A stretch of DNA of 64,000 nucleotides, from the NCBI GenBank assembly GCA_964532485.1, contig CAZHKE010000009.1, forward strand, positions 20,042 to 84,041. The letters are read 5' to 3'. The DNA is from DATBSK01 sp964532485. GTDB lineage: Bacteria; Actinomycetota; Acidimicrobiia; IMCC26256; PALSA-555. The notes under the pieces are model-generated. The model was not told where the DNA came from, made no database searches, and saw only the letters and a program-made list of their open reading frames with translations. The position numbers and the translations under genes were made by a program. Shown in pieces: positions 7,837 through 16,215 of this stretch; position 1 is the stretch's first letter, and every line of letters begins with the position of its first letter.

Positions 7837-8409
7837 TCAGACCTCGAGGAGCTCCTGCTCCTTGTGCCCGAGGAGGGTGTCGATCTCGGCGACCACCTCG
7901 TGGGTGTGCTTCTCGAGGTCCTTCTCGATGCGGGTCAGGTCGTCCTCGGAGACGTCGCCGTCCTTCTCGAGCCCCTCGAGGTCGTGCCGGGCCTCGCGCC
8001 GGACGTTGCGCACCGCGACGCGACCCTCCTCGGCCCGCTTCCTGACGACCTTCACCAGGTCCTTGCGGCGCTCCTCGGTGAGCTGCGGGAACGCGAGCCG
8101 GATCACCGCGCCGTCGTTGCCGGGCGTGACGCCGAGGTCGGAGCTCTGGATCGCCTTCTCGATCGCCTTGATCGCCTCGGGGTTCTTGTCGTAGGGCGAG
8201 ATCACCAGCAGGCGAGGCTCCGGCACGCTGAAGCCGGCGATCTGCTGGAGCGGCACCTCGGAGCCGTAGTAGTCGACGCGGAGCTTCTCGACGAGCGCCG
8301 AGTTCGCCCGTCCGGTGCGGACCGCGGCGAACTCGCCCTTCAGGTGGTCGATCGCCTTGCGCATCTTGTCGTGGGTCTCTTCGACGACGAGGTCGCTCAG
8401 CTCGCTCAT
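7837..8409 (-). CDS. frr: Ribosome recycling factor
   Basis: RRF splits the post-termination ribosome together with EF-G. The 190-residue product has the three-helix-bundle segments of the family: KMRKAIDHLKGEFAAVRTGRAN at the N-terminus, VPLQQIAGFSVPEPRLL in the beta domain, and LPQLTEERRKDLVK-like text (FPQLTEERRKDLVKVVRKRAEEGRVAVRNVRR split in the C-terminal helix). The start is ATG 8409 (MSELSDLV), preferred over GTG 8427 because the family starts there. It follows pyrH by 64 bases, the usual tsf-pyrH-frr order. A short ORF overlaps its start. Confidence 0.96.
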   Translation of the reverse strand: MSELSDLVVEETHDKMRKAIDHLKGEFAAVRTGRANSALVEKLRVDYYGSEVPLQQIAGFSVPEPRLLVISPYDKNPEAIKAIEKAIQSSDLGVTPGNDGAVIRLAFPQLTEERRKDLVKVVRKRAEEGRVAVRNVRREARHDLEGLEKDGDVSEDDLTRIEKDLEKHTHEVVAEIDTLLGHKEQELLEV

Positions 8410-8438
8410 CGCTCCCGCTCTCGCCATCGCTCGCTCAT
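8406..8438 (-). CDS. Ten-codon leader ORF coupled to frr
   Basis: ATG 8438-8436 opens MSERWRERER and stops at TGA 8408-8406, which overlaps the frr ATG by the sequence ATGA. The first codons share ATGAGCGAGCGAT with the leader ORF between coaD and the SepIVA-like gene. Whether it is translated is unknown. Confidence 0.25.
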   Translation of the reverse strand: MSERWRERER

Positions 8439-8473
8439 GCGTTGCCAGTCTGCCCGATCCGCGCGACCGATGG

Positions 8474-9205
8474 TCAGGCGGTGCTGACGCGGGTGCCGAT
8501 GGCGTCGCCGACGAGCGCGCGTCGGATGTTGCCCGGCTCCATGACGTCGAAGACGATGATCGGGAGGCGGTTGTCCATGCAGAACGTGATGGCTGTCGAG
8601 TCCATGACCTGGAGCCGGCGGTTCAGCACCTCGAAGTGGCTGACCTCGGTGAGCTTCACGGCCTTCGGGTCGAGGCGGGGGTCGGCCGAGTACACGCCGT
8701 CGACGCCCGAGTGCGTGCCCTTGAGGATCGCCTCGGCGCCGATCTCGGCCGCCCGCAGCGCTGCGGTCGTGTCGGTCGTGAAGTAGGGGTTCCCGGTGCC
8801 GGCCGCGAACACGACGATCCGTCCCTTCTCGAGATGGCGGATCGCGCGTCGCGGGATGAAGGGTTCGGCGACCTGAGACATGTTGATCGCGGTCTGGACG
8901 CGCGTCGGCTGTTCGACGGCCTCGAGCGCGTCCTGCAGCGCAAGCGCGTTGATGACGGTCGCGAGCATTCCCATGTAGTCGGCGCGGGCACGGTCCATGC
9001 CCCGCGTCGCACCGCTCATCCCCCGCCAGATGTTGCCGCCACCGACGACGATGGCGATCTCGACGCCGAGCTCATCGCGCGCGCCGGCGACCTCGTCGGC
9101 GATGCGTTGCACGACGACGGCGTCGATGCCGTACCCCGTGGTCGTGTCGGCGAACGCCTCACCCGACAGCTTCAGCACCACTCGGCTGTAGCGGCTGCCG
9201 GGCAT
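8474..9205 (-). CDS. pyrH: UMP kinase
   Basis: PyrH phosphorylates UMP to UDP with ATP in the cytoplasm and is regulated by UTP/GTP in bacteria. The 243-residue protein carries the amino-acid-kinase-family landmarks: RVVLKLSGEAFA at the N-terminus, the glycine-rich VVGGGNIWRG (residues ~53-62), DYMGMLATVINALALQDALE, and FAAGTGNPYFTTDT in the phosphate-binding region. The start is ATG 9205 with a GAGAGAGG ribosome-binding site 6 bases upstream. It lies 85 bases downstream of tsf, and a possible promoter (TAGGGT or CCTACCG stretch) falls in that gap. Confidence 0.97.
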   Translation of the reverse strand: MPGSRYSRVVLKLSGEAFADTTTGYGIDAVVVQRIADEVAGARDELGVEIAIVVGGGNIWRGMSGATRGMDRARADYMGMLATVINALALQDALEAVEQPTRVQTAINMSQVAEPFIPRRAIRHLEKGRIVVFAAGTGNPYFTTDTTAALRAAEIGAEAILKGTHSGVDGVYSADPRLDPKAVKLTEVSHFEVLNRRLQVMDSTAITFCMDNRLPIIVFDVMEPGNIRRALVGDAIGTRVSTA

Positions 9206-9290
9206 GCGTCGCCTCTCTCGTTCGGTAGGCCCGGGCGGTCACCCTACAACCGCGGTGCCGCTCGATCCCCGACGCGGCACGCCGCCGAGG

Positions 9291-10133
9291 TCAGTCCTCG
9301 CCGACCTTCACCCGGACGAATCGCCGGACCTTCGCCTCGGCACCGAGACCCTCGACGATCTTCGACACTGGCGTCTTCGGCTCCTTCACGAAGCCCTGCT
9401 CGAGCAGGCAGGTGTCCTTGTAGAAGCCGTTGAGGCGACCCTCGACGATCTTCGGCAGCGCGTTCTCCGGCTTCCCCTCGTTGCGAGTGAGCTCTTCGAG
9501 GACAGCACGCTCCTTCTCGAGCACGTCGGCCGGAACCTCGTCACGCGAGATCCAGCGCGGGGCAGCCGATGCGATGTGCAGCGCCAGATCGTGCGCGACC
9601 TCGCGGCCCTTCACCTCGTCGTCGGCACCAGCGACCTCGACGAGCACACCGATCGTGCCGCGCTCGTTCTGCACGTGCTTGTACGCATCGAGGATGCCGT
9701 CGGTCGACTCGAAGACGTAGACACGGCCGAGCGCGACGTTCTCGCCGAGCTTCGCGGCCATCGACGAGACGTGCTCACCGACCGTGGAGCCCTCGAACTC
9801 GAGCGCGCCGAGGTCGTCCTTGCCCTGCTGGAGCGCGAGCTCGGCAAGCCGCTTGACGGTGCCGGTGAACTCGGCGCCCTTGGCGACGAAGTCGGTCTCG
9901 GCGGTGAGCTCGACGAGCGCGCCGACGCCGCCGTCGACCAGGACCTCGACCGCGCCCTGCTCCGCCGCTCGACCGGCGCGCTTGCTCGCGCCGGCGAGAC
10001 CCTTCGTGCGAAGCCACTCCTTGGCGGCCTCGACGTCGCCGTCCGTCTCGGTCAACGCCTGCTTGCAGTCCATCATCCCGGCGCCGGTCGCCTTGCGCAG
10101 CGCGGCGACGTCGGCAGCGCTGAAGTCAGCCAT
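9291..10133 (-). CDS. tsf: Translation elongation factor Ts
   Basis: EF-Ts is the nucleotide exchange factor for EF-Tu. The 280-residue protein shows the UBA-like N-terminus (MADFSAADVAALRKATGAGM, then MDCKQALTETDGDVEAAKEWLRTKG) and the core motif ELTAETDFVAKGAEF, whose Thr-Asp-Phe-Val intrudes into EF-Tu. The ATG 10133 start overlaps the last 8 bases of rpsB, so the two are translationally coupled, the universal rpsB-tsf arrangement. Confidence 0.97.
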   Translation of the reverse strand: MADFSAADVAALRKATGAGMMDCKQALTETDGDVEAAKEWLRTKGLAGASKRAGRAAEQGAVEVLVDGGVGALVELTAETDFVAKGAEFTGTVKRLAELALQQGKDDLGALEFEGSTVGEHVSSMAAKLGENVALGRVYVFESTDGILDAYKHVQNERGTIGVLVEVAGADDEVKGREVAHDLALHIASAAPRWISRDEVPADVLEKERAVLEELTRNEGKPENALPKIVEGRLNGFYKDTCLLEQGFVKEPKTPVSKIVEGLGAEAKVRRFVRVKVGED

Positions 10134-11112
10134 CGGTGGCGCTCTTCTCCTCTCCGGCGTCGCTCGCCGCGGCCACGGGAGCCTCGCCCGCGGGCGCTCG
10201 CGCCGCGTCACCCTCACCCTCGGGACTGCTCGGCGCGGCGTCACCGGGCGCCTCCGGCTCCTTCTCGTCCTTTGCTGCCGCGAGGCGCGCCTCGCGCTCG
10301 CGCGCCGCCTTGGCTGCCTCGTTGCGCGCCTGCTGTTGCGCCTCGGCTCGGCGCTTGGCCTCCTCGGGGTCGACGGGCTTCGCGGGCTTCTCCTCAGGGG
10401 GCTCGGGGAGCACCTTGCCCTTCTTCTTGGCGAGGAAGCGCCCCTCCTCGACGGCGTCGGCGACGATGCGGCTCATGAGGTTGGCCGACCGGATCGCGTC
10501 GTCGTTCCCCGGGATCACGTAGTCGATGACATCGGGGTCGCAGTTCGTGTCGACCACGGCGATCACCGGGATCCCGAGGCGGTTCGCCTCGGTGACGGCG
10601 ATGTGCTCCTTCTTCGTGTCGATCACGAAGATCGCGTTCGGAAGCTTCTCCATGCGCCGGATGCCCCCGAGGTTGCGCTCGAGCTTGTCGCGCTCGCGCT
10701 TGACCTTCAGGCCTTCCTTCTTGATCATCTGCTCGGTCTCACCGGTGTCGACCATGCGCTGGAGCTCGGCGAGCTTGGCGACGCGCGCATGCACCGTCTG
10801 GAAGTTGGTGAGCATGCCGCCCAACCAGCGGTAGTTCACGTACGGCATGTTCGAGCGCTGTGCTTCGCGCTGGATCGGCTCCTGCGCCTGCTTCTTCGTG
10901 CCGACGAACAGGACAGTGCCGCCGTCCTCCACCGTGCGCCGGACGAAGCGGTAGGCGCTGTCGATCCGCTCCAGCGTCTGCTGGAGGTCGATGATGTAGA
11001 TCCCGTTGCGCTCACCGAAGATGAAGCGGCGCATCTTCGGGTTCCAACGGCGCGTCTGGTGGCCGAAGTGGACGCCGGCCTCCAGCAGCTGCTTCATGGT
11101 GACGACAGCCAC
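10126..11112 (-). CDS. rpsB: 30S ribosomal protein S2 with extended C-terminus
   Basis: S2 is an assembly and translation-initiation protein on the 30S subunit. The first ~235 residues are a normal S2 (MKQLLEAGVHFGHQTRRWNPKM; FVGTKKQAQEPIQREAQR; RWLGGMLTNFQTV; PVIAVVDTNCDPD; RIVADAVEEG). The last ~90 residues form a Pro/Glu/Ala/Lys-rich, probably disordered tail; total 328 against about 240-310 in other actinobacteria. The start is GTG 11112 with a GAGGAG site 8 bases upstream. Part of the tail (10157-10206) matches the palindromic element family found elsewhere in the window. Confidence 0.97.
   Translation of the reverse strand: MAVVTMKQLLEAGVHFGHQTRRWNPKMRRFIFGERNGIYIIDLQQTLERIDSAYRFVRRTVEDGGTVLFVGTKKQAQEPIQREAQRSNMPYVNYRWLGGMLTNFQTVHARVAKLAELQRMVDTGETEQMIKKEGLKVKRERDKLERNLGGIRRMEKLPNAIFVIDTKKEHIAVTEANRLGIPVIAVVDTNCDPDVIDYVIPGNDDAIRSANLMSRIVADAVEEGRFLAKKKGKVLPEPPEEKPAKPVDPEEAKRRAEAQQQARNEAAKAAREREARLAAAKDEKEPEAPGDAAPSSPEGEGDAARAPAGEAPVAAASDAGEEKSATDG
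10157..10206. repeat. Palindromic element copy F (inside rpsB tail)
   Basis: Left flank GCGTCGCTCGCCG and right flank CGCGGGCGCTCGC match the element flanks at 12/13 and 13/13 positions. The centre has diverged and pairs only weakly. The coding strand reads ARAPAGEAPVAAASDA, in the same frame as the rpsP copy. Confidence 0.45.
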
Positions 11113-11175
11113 GACTGGTCTCCTCGGTTGTACGTCCGCCTGCTGTCAGCGAGGCCAGGCCTCGCCACCGCGTCA

Positions 11176-11229
11176 CCCCCTCACGGGAGGGGGATGCAGG
11201 CGTGTGAGATCCCGAGGCAGCACCTCGGG
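11176..11229. terminator. Two hairpins between the beta-propeller gene and rpsB
   Basis: CCCCCTC (11176-11182) pairs with GAGGGGG (11187-11193) around an ACGG loop, and CCCGAGG (11211-11217) pairs with CCTCGGG (11223-11229) around CAGCA. They follow the stop of the beta-propeller gene and precede rpsB. No U-run follows, so they may end transcription factor-dependently or act as a leader of rpsB. Confidence 0.4.
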
Positions 11230-11256
11230 TCGAGCGCCCAGTGTAGTGGGGGGCTC

Positions 11257-12438
11257 TCAGCCACTCGCCCGGAAGGACCAGACCTCTCCGTCGTCACGTG
11301 ACTCGCCGTTCCTGCTGATGAGGAGATACAGATGCTTGCCGGCCGTGTTCATGGCTTCGATCGTCACCGCCAGCTGCGTCGGACCGATCCCCTCCGCGTG
11401 AACCAGCTCCCCGTCTCGCGTGGACAGCGCCAGAAGCCCGGCGTCGTATGTGCTCAGCGCGAGGACATCACCGGCAATGCGAAGGTTCGCTTCGTACTGC
11501 TTCCGCCTGGTCGCTCGCTGCCAGAGCATCTCGCCGGTGTCGGCGTTCAGCGCGCGCACCTGGCCCTCGACATCGACGACCGCGAACACGGCTCCGTGTC
11601 GAGCTGAGACCAAGGACGAGAAGTAGAAGCCCCGCGTCTCGAACCGCGTTGCCCACCGCCTCGTCCCGGACGCGAGATCCAACGAGAGCGCTTCGACCGG
11701 TGTGCGATCGCCGATGGGCCCGACGTTCTCGGCGAACAGCACAGAATCGTTCACGACCGACGCGAGCGTCGCACCTCGCGAGCGATGCGACCACACGCTT
11801 GCCCCGGTTGCGGCATCGAAGGCCTCGAACATCGACCCTCTCGAGGTCGGCGTTCGCTGCAGCAGGAGCCTGCCGGCGCCGAACCACATGTCGAGCCGAC
11901 CGCCGTCGTCGAACTCGTCGAGCTGCACCGACCAGAGCGGAACGCCGGTGAGCGCATCCATGACCTGGAGCTTGCCGGCGCGGTTCGTCGCCGCGGCCAG
12001 AGCAGATCCATCGGCTGCCCAACCCACTGCTGCACCGGTGACCATCGGGTAGGAGACCTCCCACCGTCGGGCGCCGGTCTTGCGGTCCAAGCAGACGAGG
12101 CGCTCTTCCGCGACCGGCAAGAGCACGAGCCCTGCGCCGACACCGACGAGGTCCTTGAACAGCGGAGCATTGCCGTCCGCGACGTCGGTGTCCCAGAGTC
12201 GCCGGCCGCGCCGATCGAAGGCGACCAGCCGTCCGTCTCGAGCAATGGCGATGGAACCGATCCCGTCGGCAAGGAGGTGCTCGGGCGGTCCTTCGACTGA
12301 CTCGGTCCACTCGAGATCGAGTCTCGGTGCGTTCGGTTCGCCGTTCGCCTGGTCGGCATGCCGCACTGCGGCAGGAGGCATCACGACAGCAGCCACGGCG
12401 AGAGATGCTCCAAGGAGACGAGCGCACGACCAGGGCAC
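11257..12438 (-). CDS. Exported PQQ-like beta-propeller repeat protein
   Basis: A 393-residue protein with a signal peptide (LLGASLAVAAVVMPPAAVRHA) and then repeated blades of the PQQ/BamB type: GRLVAFDRRGRRLWDTD, LVCLDRKTGARRWEVSY, LQVMDALTGVPLWSVQ, FEAFDAATGASVWSHRS, LDLASGTRRWATR, VRALNADTGEMLWQR. Each has the Asp-x-x-(T/S)-G-x-x-x-W tail of a blade. It probably forms a seven- or eight-bladed propeller outside the membrane; there is no catalytic signature, so it may be a scaffold or a binding protein. The start is GTG 12438, one base after the stop of the M23/lipase gene, so the two are co-transcribed and may act together at the envelope. Confidence 0.8.
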   Translation of the reverse strand: MPWSCARLLGASLAVAAVVMPPAAVRHADQANGEPNAPRLDLEWTESVEGPPEHLLADGIGSIAIARDGRLVAFDRRGRRLWDTDVADGNAPLFKDLVGVGAGLVLLPVAEERLVCLDRKTGARRWEVSYPMVTGAAVGWAADGSALAAATNRAGKLQVMDALTGVPLWSVQLDEFDDGGRLDMWFGAGRLLLQRTPTSRGSMFEAFDAATGASVWSHRSRGATLASVVNDSVLFAENVGPIGDRTPVEALSLDLASGTRRWATRFETRGFYFSSLVSARHGAVFAVVDVEGQVRALNADTGEMLWQRATRRKQYEANLRIAGDVLALSTYDAGLLALSTRDGELVHAEGIGPTQLAVTIEAMNTAGKHLYLLISRNGESRDDGEVWSFRASG

Positions 12439-12439
12439 G

Positions 12440-14239
12440 TCACCCTCCTTCTGGTACGGGGCGATCGCGGGGCCCCTTCGCGGCGTCGAGGAGGGCTGTC
12501 GCACCTCGGACGACCGCCGTCTCGACAACGCTCTGCGCATCGACGAGCGGTCCACAGGTGTCGGCCGGCGCTCCGCCAGAGAGGTGCGCTTGTGCCGCGC
12601 TGAGGGCGTCGGCGTCCGTCAAGATCGCGGTGTGGTCGTCGGGGCGAAACGTCCCGCCGATGGGGAGAACGTACTTCTGCCCGCGAGCCCCAGCTGGAGG
12701 GTCGCAGCTACCTGACGGAACCACGGCATCCTCGGAGCCGGCGAGCGAGAGGTACCGCGCACCGCGCGGATACCGAGCTTCGGCGAGGTGCTGCATCAAC
12801 GGCGAGCGCTCGCGCAGCTGAGCGAGCGCACGTGCGCCGAGCGGATAGTCACCGGCCAGATCCTCGATCGGGGTGTCGAGGACGGCATCCTCCAAGTCCG
12901 AGAGCGGCGTACCTTCGAGTGGCGACGCGTAGGTCACGACGTTGTCGACCCGCGGGTACTCGTGTTCGTGACCGACGTAGAAGTCAGCGAGGAAGAGATA
13001 GATCACGACGCCACCTTGCGAGTGCCCGATGAGGTCCAAGCGCTGGCCTGGATGCTGTCGAGCGAACTCCTTGAGCTGGTCGGCGAGCAGGGCGGCGGAG
13101 ATGTTCAGGTCTTGATGTGTCTTCGGCTTCGTGAACGCCTTCCCCGTGGCGCTGTACGAGAAGTACCCCACCTGCCCGTCGCCATAGCCGAGCTTCCTGG
13201 CCTGGAAGTGAAAGCTCGCGCTCACGGTGCCGTCATTCCTGATGTGGCGTTCCGAGTCGAATCCCGAGACGGCGAGAGCGAGATTGCCGGAGCCACGGAT
13301 CTGCTTCCTCGGAGCTGGCTGCGGGCAGGATGTCAGCCTCTCGTAGACGTCCCGCGCGTACTCGACGGCCGCCTCGATGACGCGCTCCACCGTCTCGGCG
13401 ACTTCATCGGCCACCACCGCCGCCGCCTTCGCGAGTGACTCCCCGGTCGTGCGCATGCGTTCGATGACGGCCGTCACCACACCCTCGAACGCATCGACCA
13501 CGCCTTGGGCTGCCTCGCCGAGCGTGTTGAGCGCGCGCCAGGCGATGTCGACAGCCTCTTCGAGCGCGTCGCATGCCGACTCGGCTGCATCACCCAACCC
13601 GAATGCGTCCGCGACATCACCGACGACGCCGGCGCAGTCGTGGTCGTCCTCATCTGCGACCACTCGCGCGAGCTCCTGGACGTCGCGGCGAGAATCGGGC
13701 GCGGCCGCCGCGTCGAGCTCCTCCGGCGGGACGAGGCGGACGATCTGTGTGAGGTCGCGCGGCCGGAAGAGCAGCATCGGGTCGACGTAGCGGTCGCCGA
13801 CGCGGACACCGAAGTGCAGCACGCCTGCGTCGTGACCGCCGCCAGACCCTCCCGCGCGTCCGATGACATCGCCTCGGAAGACCCGCTGGCCCGCGTGTGC
13901 GTCCGTCGACGCGAGGAAGGAGTACGACGTGCGGATCCCGTTCTCGTGCGCGACGACGACGTGCAGAGATCCCGCGACGGTCCCGGCGAACGAGATCGTC
14001 CCGTCGTTCGAGGCCCGCACCGCGCTGCCCGCGCCGGCTGCGAAGTCGACGCCACGGTGGCCGGCCGCGTACTCGGCGATCGGCGCGACGAAGGGGCGCA
14101 CGACAGCTCCGCCGACGGGTGGGACCCAGTCCTGAGATCGGGCCGCGGCCGAGGCGGCGACGAGTGAGCTGGTGAAGAACGCGACGGCCGCTGCCGCGAG
14201 CACGACTCGCGCGGGGCGCGGCGCACTGAGCGGGCGCAT
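12440..14239 (-). CDS. Exported M23-peptidase/alpha-beta-hydrolase fusion
   Basis: A 599-residue exported protein with two enzyme-like domains. After a signal peptide (residues 1-33), residues 40-155 form an M23 (LytM) domain: GHRGVDFA (His61, Asp65) and VLHFGVRVG (His142). The first His of the usual HxH pair is Val, as in related actinobacterial M23 genes beside rpsB, so peptidase activity is doubtful. Residues ~185-305 are helical and Ala-rich. Residues ~318-560 look like a PGAP1/lipase-type alpha/beta hydrolase with the nucleophile elbow GHSQGG (Ser408), then SPLEGTPL, and likely Asp (LAGSEDAVVP) and His (DDHTAIL). It lies between whiG and the beta-propeller gene. The start is ATG 14239 after GGGAGG. 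Confidence 0.8.
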   Translation of the reverse strand: MRPLSAPRPARVVLAAAAVAFFTSSLVAASAAARSQDWVPPVGGAVVRPFVAPIAEYAAGHRGVDFAAGAGSAVRASNDGTISFAGTVAGSLHVVVAHENGIRTSYSFLASTDAHAGQRVFRGDVIGRAGGSGGGHDAGVLHFGVRVGDRYVDPMLLFRPRDLTQIVRLVPPEELDAAAAPDSRRDVQELARVVADEDDHDCAGVVGDVADAFGLGDAAESACDALEEAVDIAWRALNTLGEAAQGVVDAFEGVVTAVIERMRTTGESLAKAAAVVADEVAETVERVIEAAVEYARDVYERLTSCPQPAPRKQIRGSGNLALAVSGFDSERHIRNDGTVSASFHFQARKLGYGDGQVGYFSYSATGKAFTKPKTHQDLNISAALLADQLKEFARQHPGQRLDLIGHSQGGVVIYLFLADFYVGHEHEYPRVDNVVTYASPLEGTPLSDLEDAVLDTPIEDLAGDYPLGARALAQLRERSPLMQHLAEARYPRGARYLSLAGSEDAVVPSGSCDPPAGARGQKYVLPIGGTFRPDDHTAILTDADALSAAQAHLSGGAPADTCGPLVDAQSVVETAVVRGATALLDAAKGPRDRPVPEGG

Positions 14240-14384
14240 CGGCCCTCCCCGGGATCACAGACGGGCCGGGGAAGGCGCGAGGAAGCAGGGGTGCGCGAGG
14301 AGGCAGGGGTGAAGGAGAAGTCAGTCGGCGCGGTCAGGAGGACCGCATGGGTTCACGCGCGTGACGTGAGCGCGCGCTCGGACG

Positions 14385-15191
14385 TCAGGCCGGCTCCGAG
14401 AGGCGCGCGCGCAGATGGAGGATGGCTTTGGTGTGGATCTGACACACCCGGCTCTCGGTGACTCCGAGCACATCGCCGATCTCGGCAAGCGTCAGGCCCT
14501 CGTAGTAGTAGAGCGTGAGCACCAGGCGCTCACGGTCGCCCATGCGGTTGATCATGTCGGCGAGCAGGCGCTTCATCTCGTCGACCTCGAACGCCTCGAC
14601 CGGGTCGTTGGCACCGTCGGCGATCGTGTCGCCCACCGTCGCCACGCCGGGTTCACCGCCACCCGCGCCGCCGAGCAGCTCGTCGAGCGCGACGATGCCG
14701 GTCAAGGAGATCTGTGAGAGCGTGTGGTCGAGCTCGGGCTGCGTCAGCCCGAGCTCGTTGGCGACCTCGGTGTCGTCGGGGTTGCGCTTCAGCTCGTTCT
14801 CGAGCTTGGAGTAGGCGCGCTCGATGGCTCTGGCCTTCGCTCGCACTGACCGTGGCACCCAGTCGATCGAGCGCAGCTCGTCGATGATGGCGCCCTTGAT
14901 GCGCGAGATCGCGTACGTCTCGAACTTGAACCCGCGGTCGAGGTCGAACTTCTCGATGGCATCGATGAGCCCGAAGATCCCGTAGCTCACGAGGTCGGCC
15001 TGCTCGACGCTCTGGGGCAGGCCCGCGGCGACGCGCCCGGCGACGAACTTGACGAGCGGCGAGTAGTGCAGGATCAGCCGTTCGCGCACCTCGTCGGTCG
15101 CGTGGCCCTTGTACTGCACCCAGAGCGCATTGATCGCTGCTTCCGCCTCGGCGCGCGCGGCCGCTTCGAGGTCGATCTCGTCGTCAGGCAC
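14385..15191 (-). CDS. whiG: WhiG/FliA-type RNA polymerase sigma factor
   Basis: A 268-residue group-3 sigma factor of the SigF/FliA/WhiG line. Region 2 is complete (LILHYSPLVKFVAGRVAAGLP; DLVSYGIFGLIDAIEKFD; FETYAISRIKGAIIDELR-S-DWVPRSVR), region 3 follows (ARAIERAYSKLENELKRNP), and region 4 ends with DRERLVLTLYYYEGLTLAEI and VLGVTESRVCQIHTKAILHLR, the DNA-binding helix. In Streptomyces WhiG starts sporulation; in flagellated relatives the homologue drives motility. Which applies here is unknown, and no anti-sigma gene is visible. The start is GTG 15191, overlapping the xerC stop by 8 bases. Confidence 0.93.
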   Translation of the reverse strand: MPDDEIDLEAAARAEAEAAINALWVQYKGHATDEVRERLILHYSPLVKFVAGRVAAGLPQSVEQADLVSYGIFGLIDAIEKFDLDRGFKFETYAISRIKGAIIDELRSIDWVPRSVRAKARAIERAYSKLENELKRNPDDTEVANELGLTQPELDHTLSQISLTGIVALDELLGGAGGGEPGVATVGDTIADGANDPVEAFEVDEMKRLLADMINRMGDRERLVLTLYYYEGLTLAEIGDVLGVTESRVCQIHTKAILHLRARLSEPA

Positions 15192-16098
15192 GGGGATGCG
15201 TCGCGTCGTAGACCGCTTTGAGACGGTCGCGGGTGAGATGCGTGTAGACCTGCGTCGTCGCGAGGTCGGCGTGGCCGAGGAGCTCCTGCACGGCGCGCAG
15301 GTCGGCGCCACCTTCCAGCAGGTGCGTCGCGTACGCGTGCCGGAGGACGTGCGGGTGCATCGTGCGGCCGTCGGGCAGCGGATGCGCGGCGACGACCCGA
15401 CGGGCCTCGCGCGCCGACACCGCTCCACCCCGACGGGCCAGGAACACGACGTCGGGCGGCGACCTGGGCGTCTCCAGCACCGGCCGGCCGAGCTCGAGCC
15501 AGTCGGCGATCGCCGCACGAGCCGGCCCACCGATCGGCACCCGGCGCACCTTCGAGCCCTTGCCGAGGACGGTGAGCAATCCGGGCGCGAGGTCGCAGTC
15601 GGCGAGCTTCAGCCCGCAGCACTCGCTCACGCGCAGGCCCGCGCCGTACAGGACCTCGAGGATGGCGAGATCGCGTCGGGCCAGCGCGCCCGCGACCCGG
15701 TCGTCGCCCTCTCCGGGGAGGTCGCCGACGCGCACCGCCGCGGCGTCGAGCAGCGCGCTGGTCTCGGTCGAGCGCGGGACTCGTGGCAGGCGCGACTCTC
15801 CCCGTGGTGTGCGCAGCGCACGCCCTGGATCGCTGGCGAGGTCACCGCTTCGGTGCAGGAACCGGAGGTAGCCGCGCACCGCTGCGACCTTGCGGGCGAT
15901 CGAACGCCGCGCGAAGCCGCGCGTCGTCAGATAGGCGAGGTACCGACGGAGAACCCGCCGATCGGCCGCTTCCGGGTCGCGGCATCCCCCGCGCTCCGCC
16001 CAGGCGACGAACTCCCGCACGTCGTGCTCGTACGCGCGCCGCGTGCCCGGGCTGTAGCTGCCGAGCGACGTGACGAAGCTCTCGACTCGCCACGGCAT
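15184..16098 (-). CDS. xerC: Tyrosine recombinase XerC
   Basis: A 304-residue site-specific recombinase that resolves chromosome dimers at dif. The N-terminal SAM-like core-binding domain (YSPGTRRAYEHDVREFVAW) is followed by the catalytic domain with Arg in GLRVSE, Lys in GKGSKVR, HVLRHAYATHLLEGGA (His-x-x-Arg), LGHADLATTQVYTH with the second His, and the Tyr nucleophile. ATG 16098 is chosen over GTG 16119, because a -10 (TACCCT) lies 7 bases upstream of 16098, within the longer frame. It is coupled to whiG, and the comM/dprA pair diverges from it. Confidence 0.93.
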   Translation of the reverse strand: MPWRVESFVTSLGSYSPGTRRAYEHDVREFVAWAERGGCRDPEAADRRVLRRYLAYLTTRGFARRSIARKVAAVRGYLRFLHRSGDLASDPGRALRTPRGESRLPRVPRSTETSALLDAAAVRVGDLPGEGDDRVAGALARRDLAILEVLYGAGLRVSECCGLKLADCDLAPGLLTVLGKGSKVRRVPIGGPARAAIADWLELGRPVLETPRSPPDVVFLARRGGAVSAREARRVVAAHPLPDGRTMHPHVLRHAYATHLLEGGADLRAVQELLGHADLATTQVYTHLTRDRLKAVYDATHPRA

Positions 16099-16105
16099 GC
16101 ACACG

Positions 16106-16111
16106 AGGGTA
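16106..16111 (-). promoter_or_regulatory. -10 element of xerC-whiG (TACCCT)
   Basis: TACCCT on the minus strand ends 7 bases before ATG 16098, so the transcript would be leaderless or nearly so. It supports the shorter XerC start. Confidence 0.5.
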
Positions 16112-16215
16112 CCCGTCACCCGTCGCGTGCCCTGTCACATCCCCCTGCGAGGCTCCTGGCACCGTCGAGGTCGCGGTCACGGCCCTCCCGCTCGATCAAC
16201 GCATCGGAGGTCGCC

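Noticed and set aside
10268..10300. GCGAGGCGCGCCTCGC, a perfect 16-bp palindrome in rpsB
   Set aside because: It falls within Arg/Ala/Glu codons of the charged S2 tail and lacks the loop and flanks of the element; codon composition explains it.
12800..12845. GCGAGCGCTCGC and GCGCACGTGCGC palindromes in the M23/lipase gene
   Set aside because: They lie in ordinary coding sequence of the hydrolase domain and do not have the element's loop or right flank.
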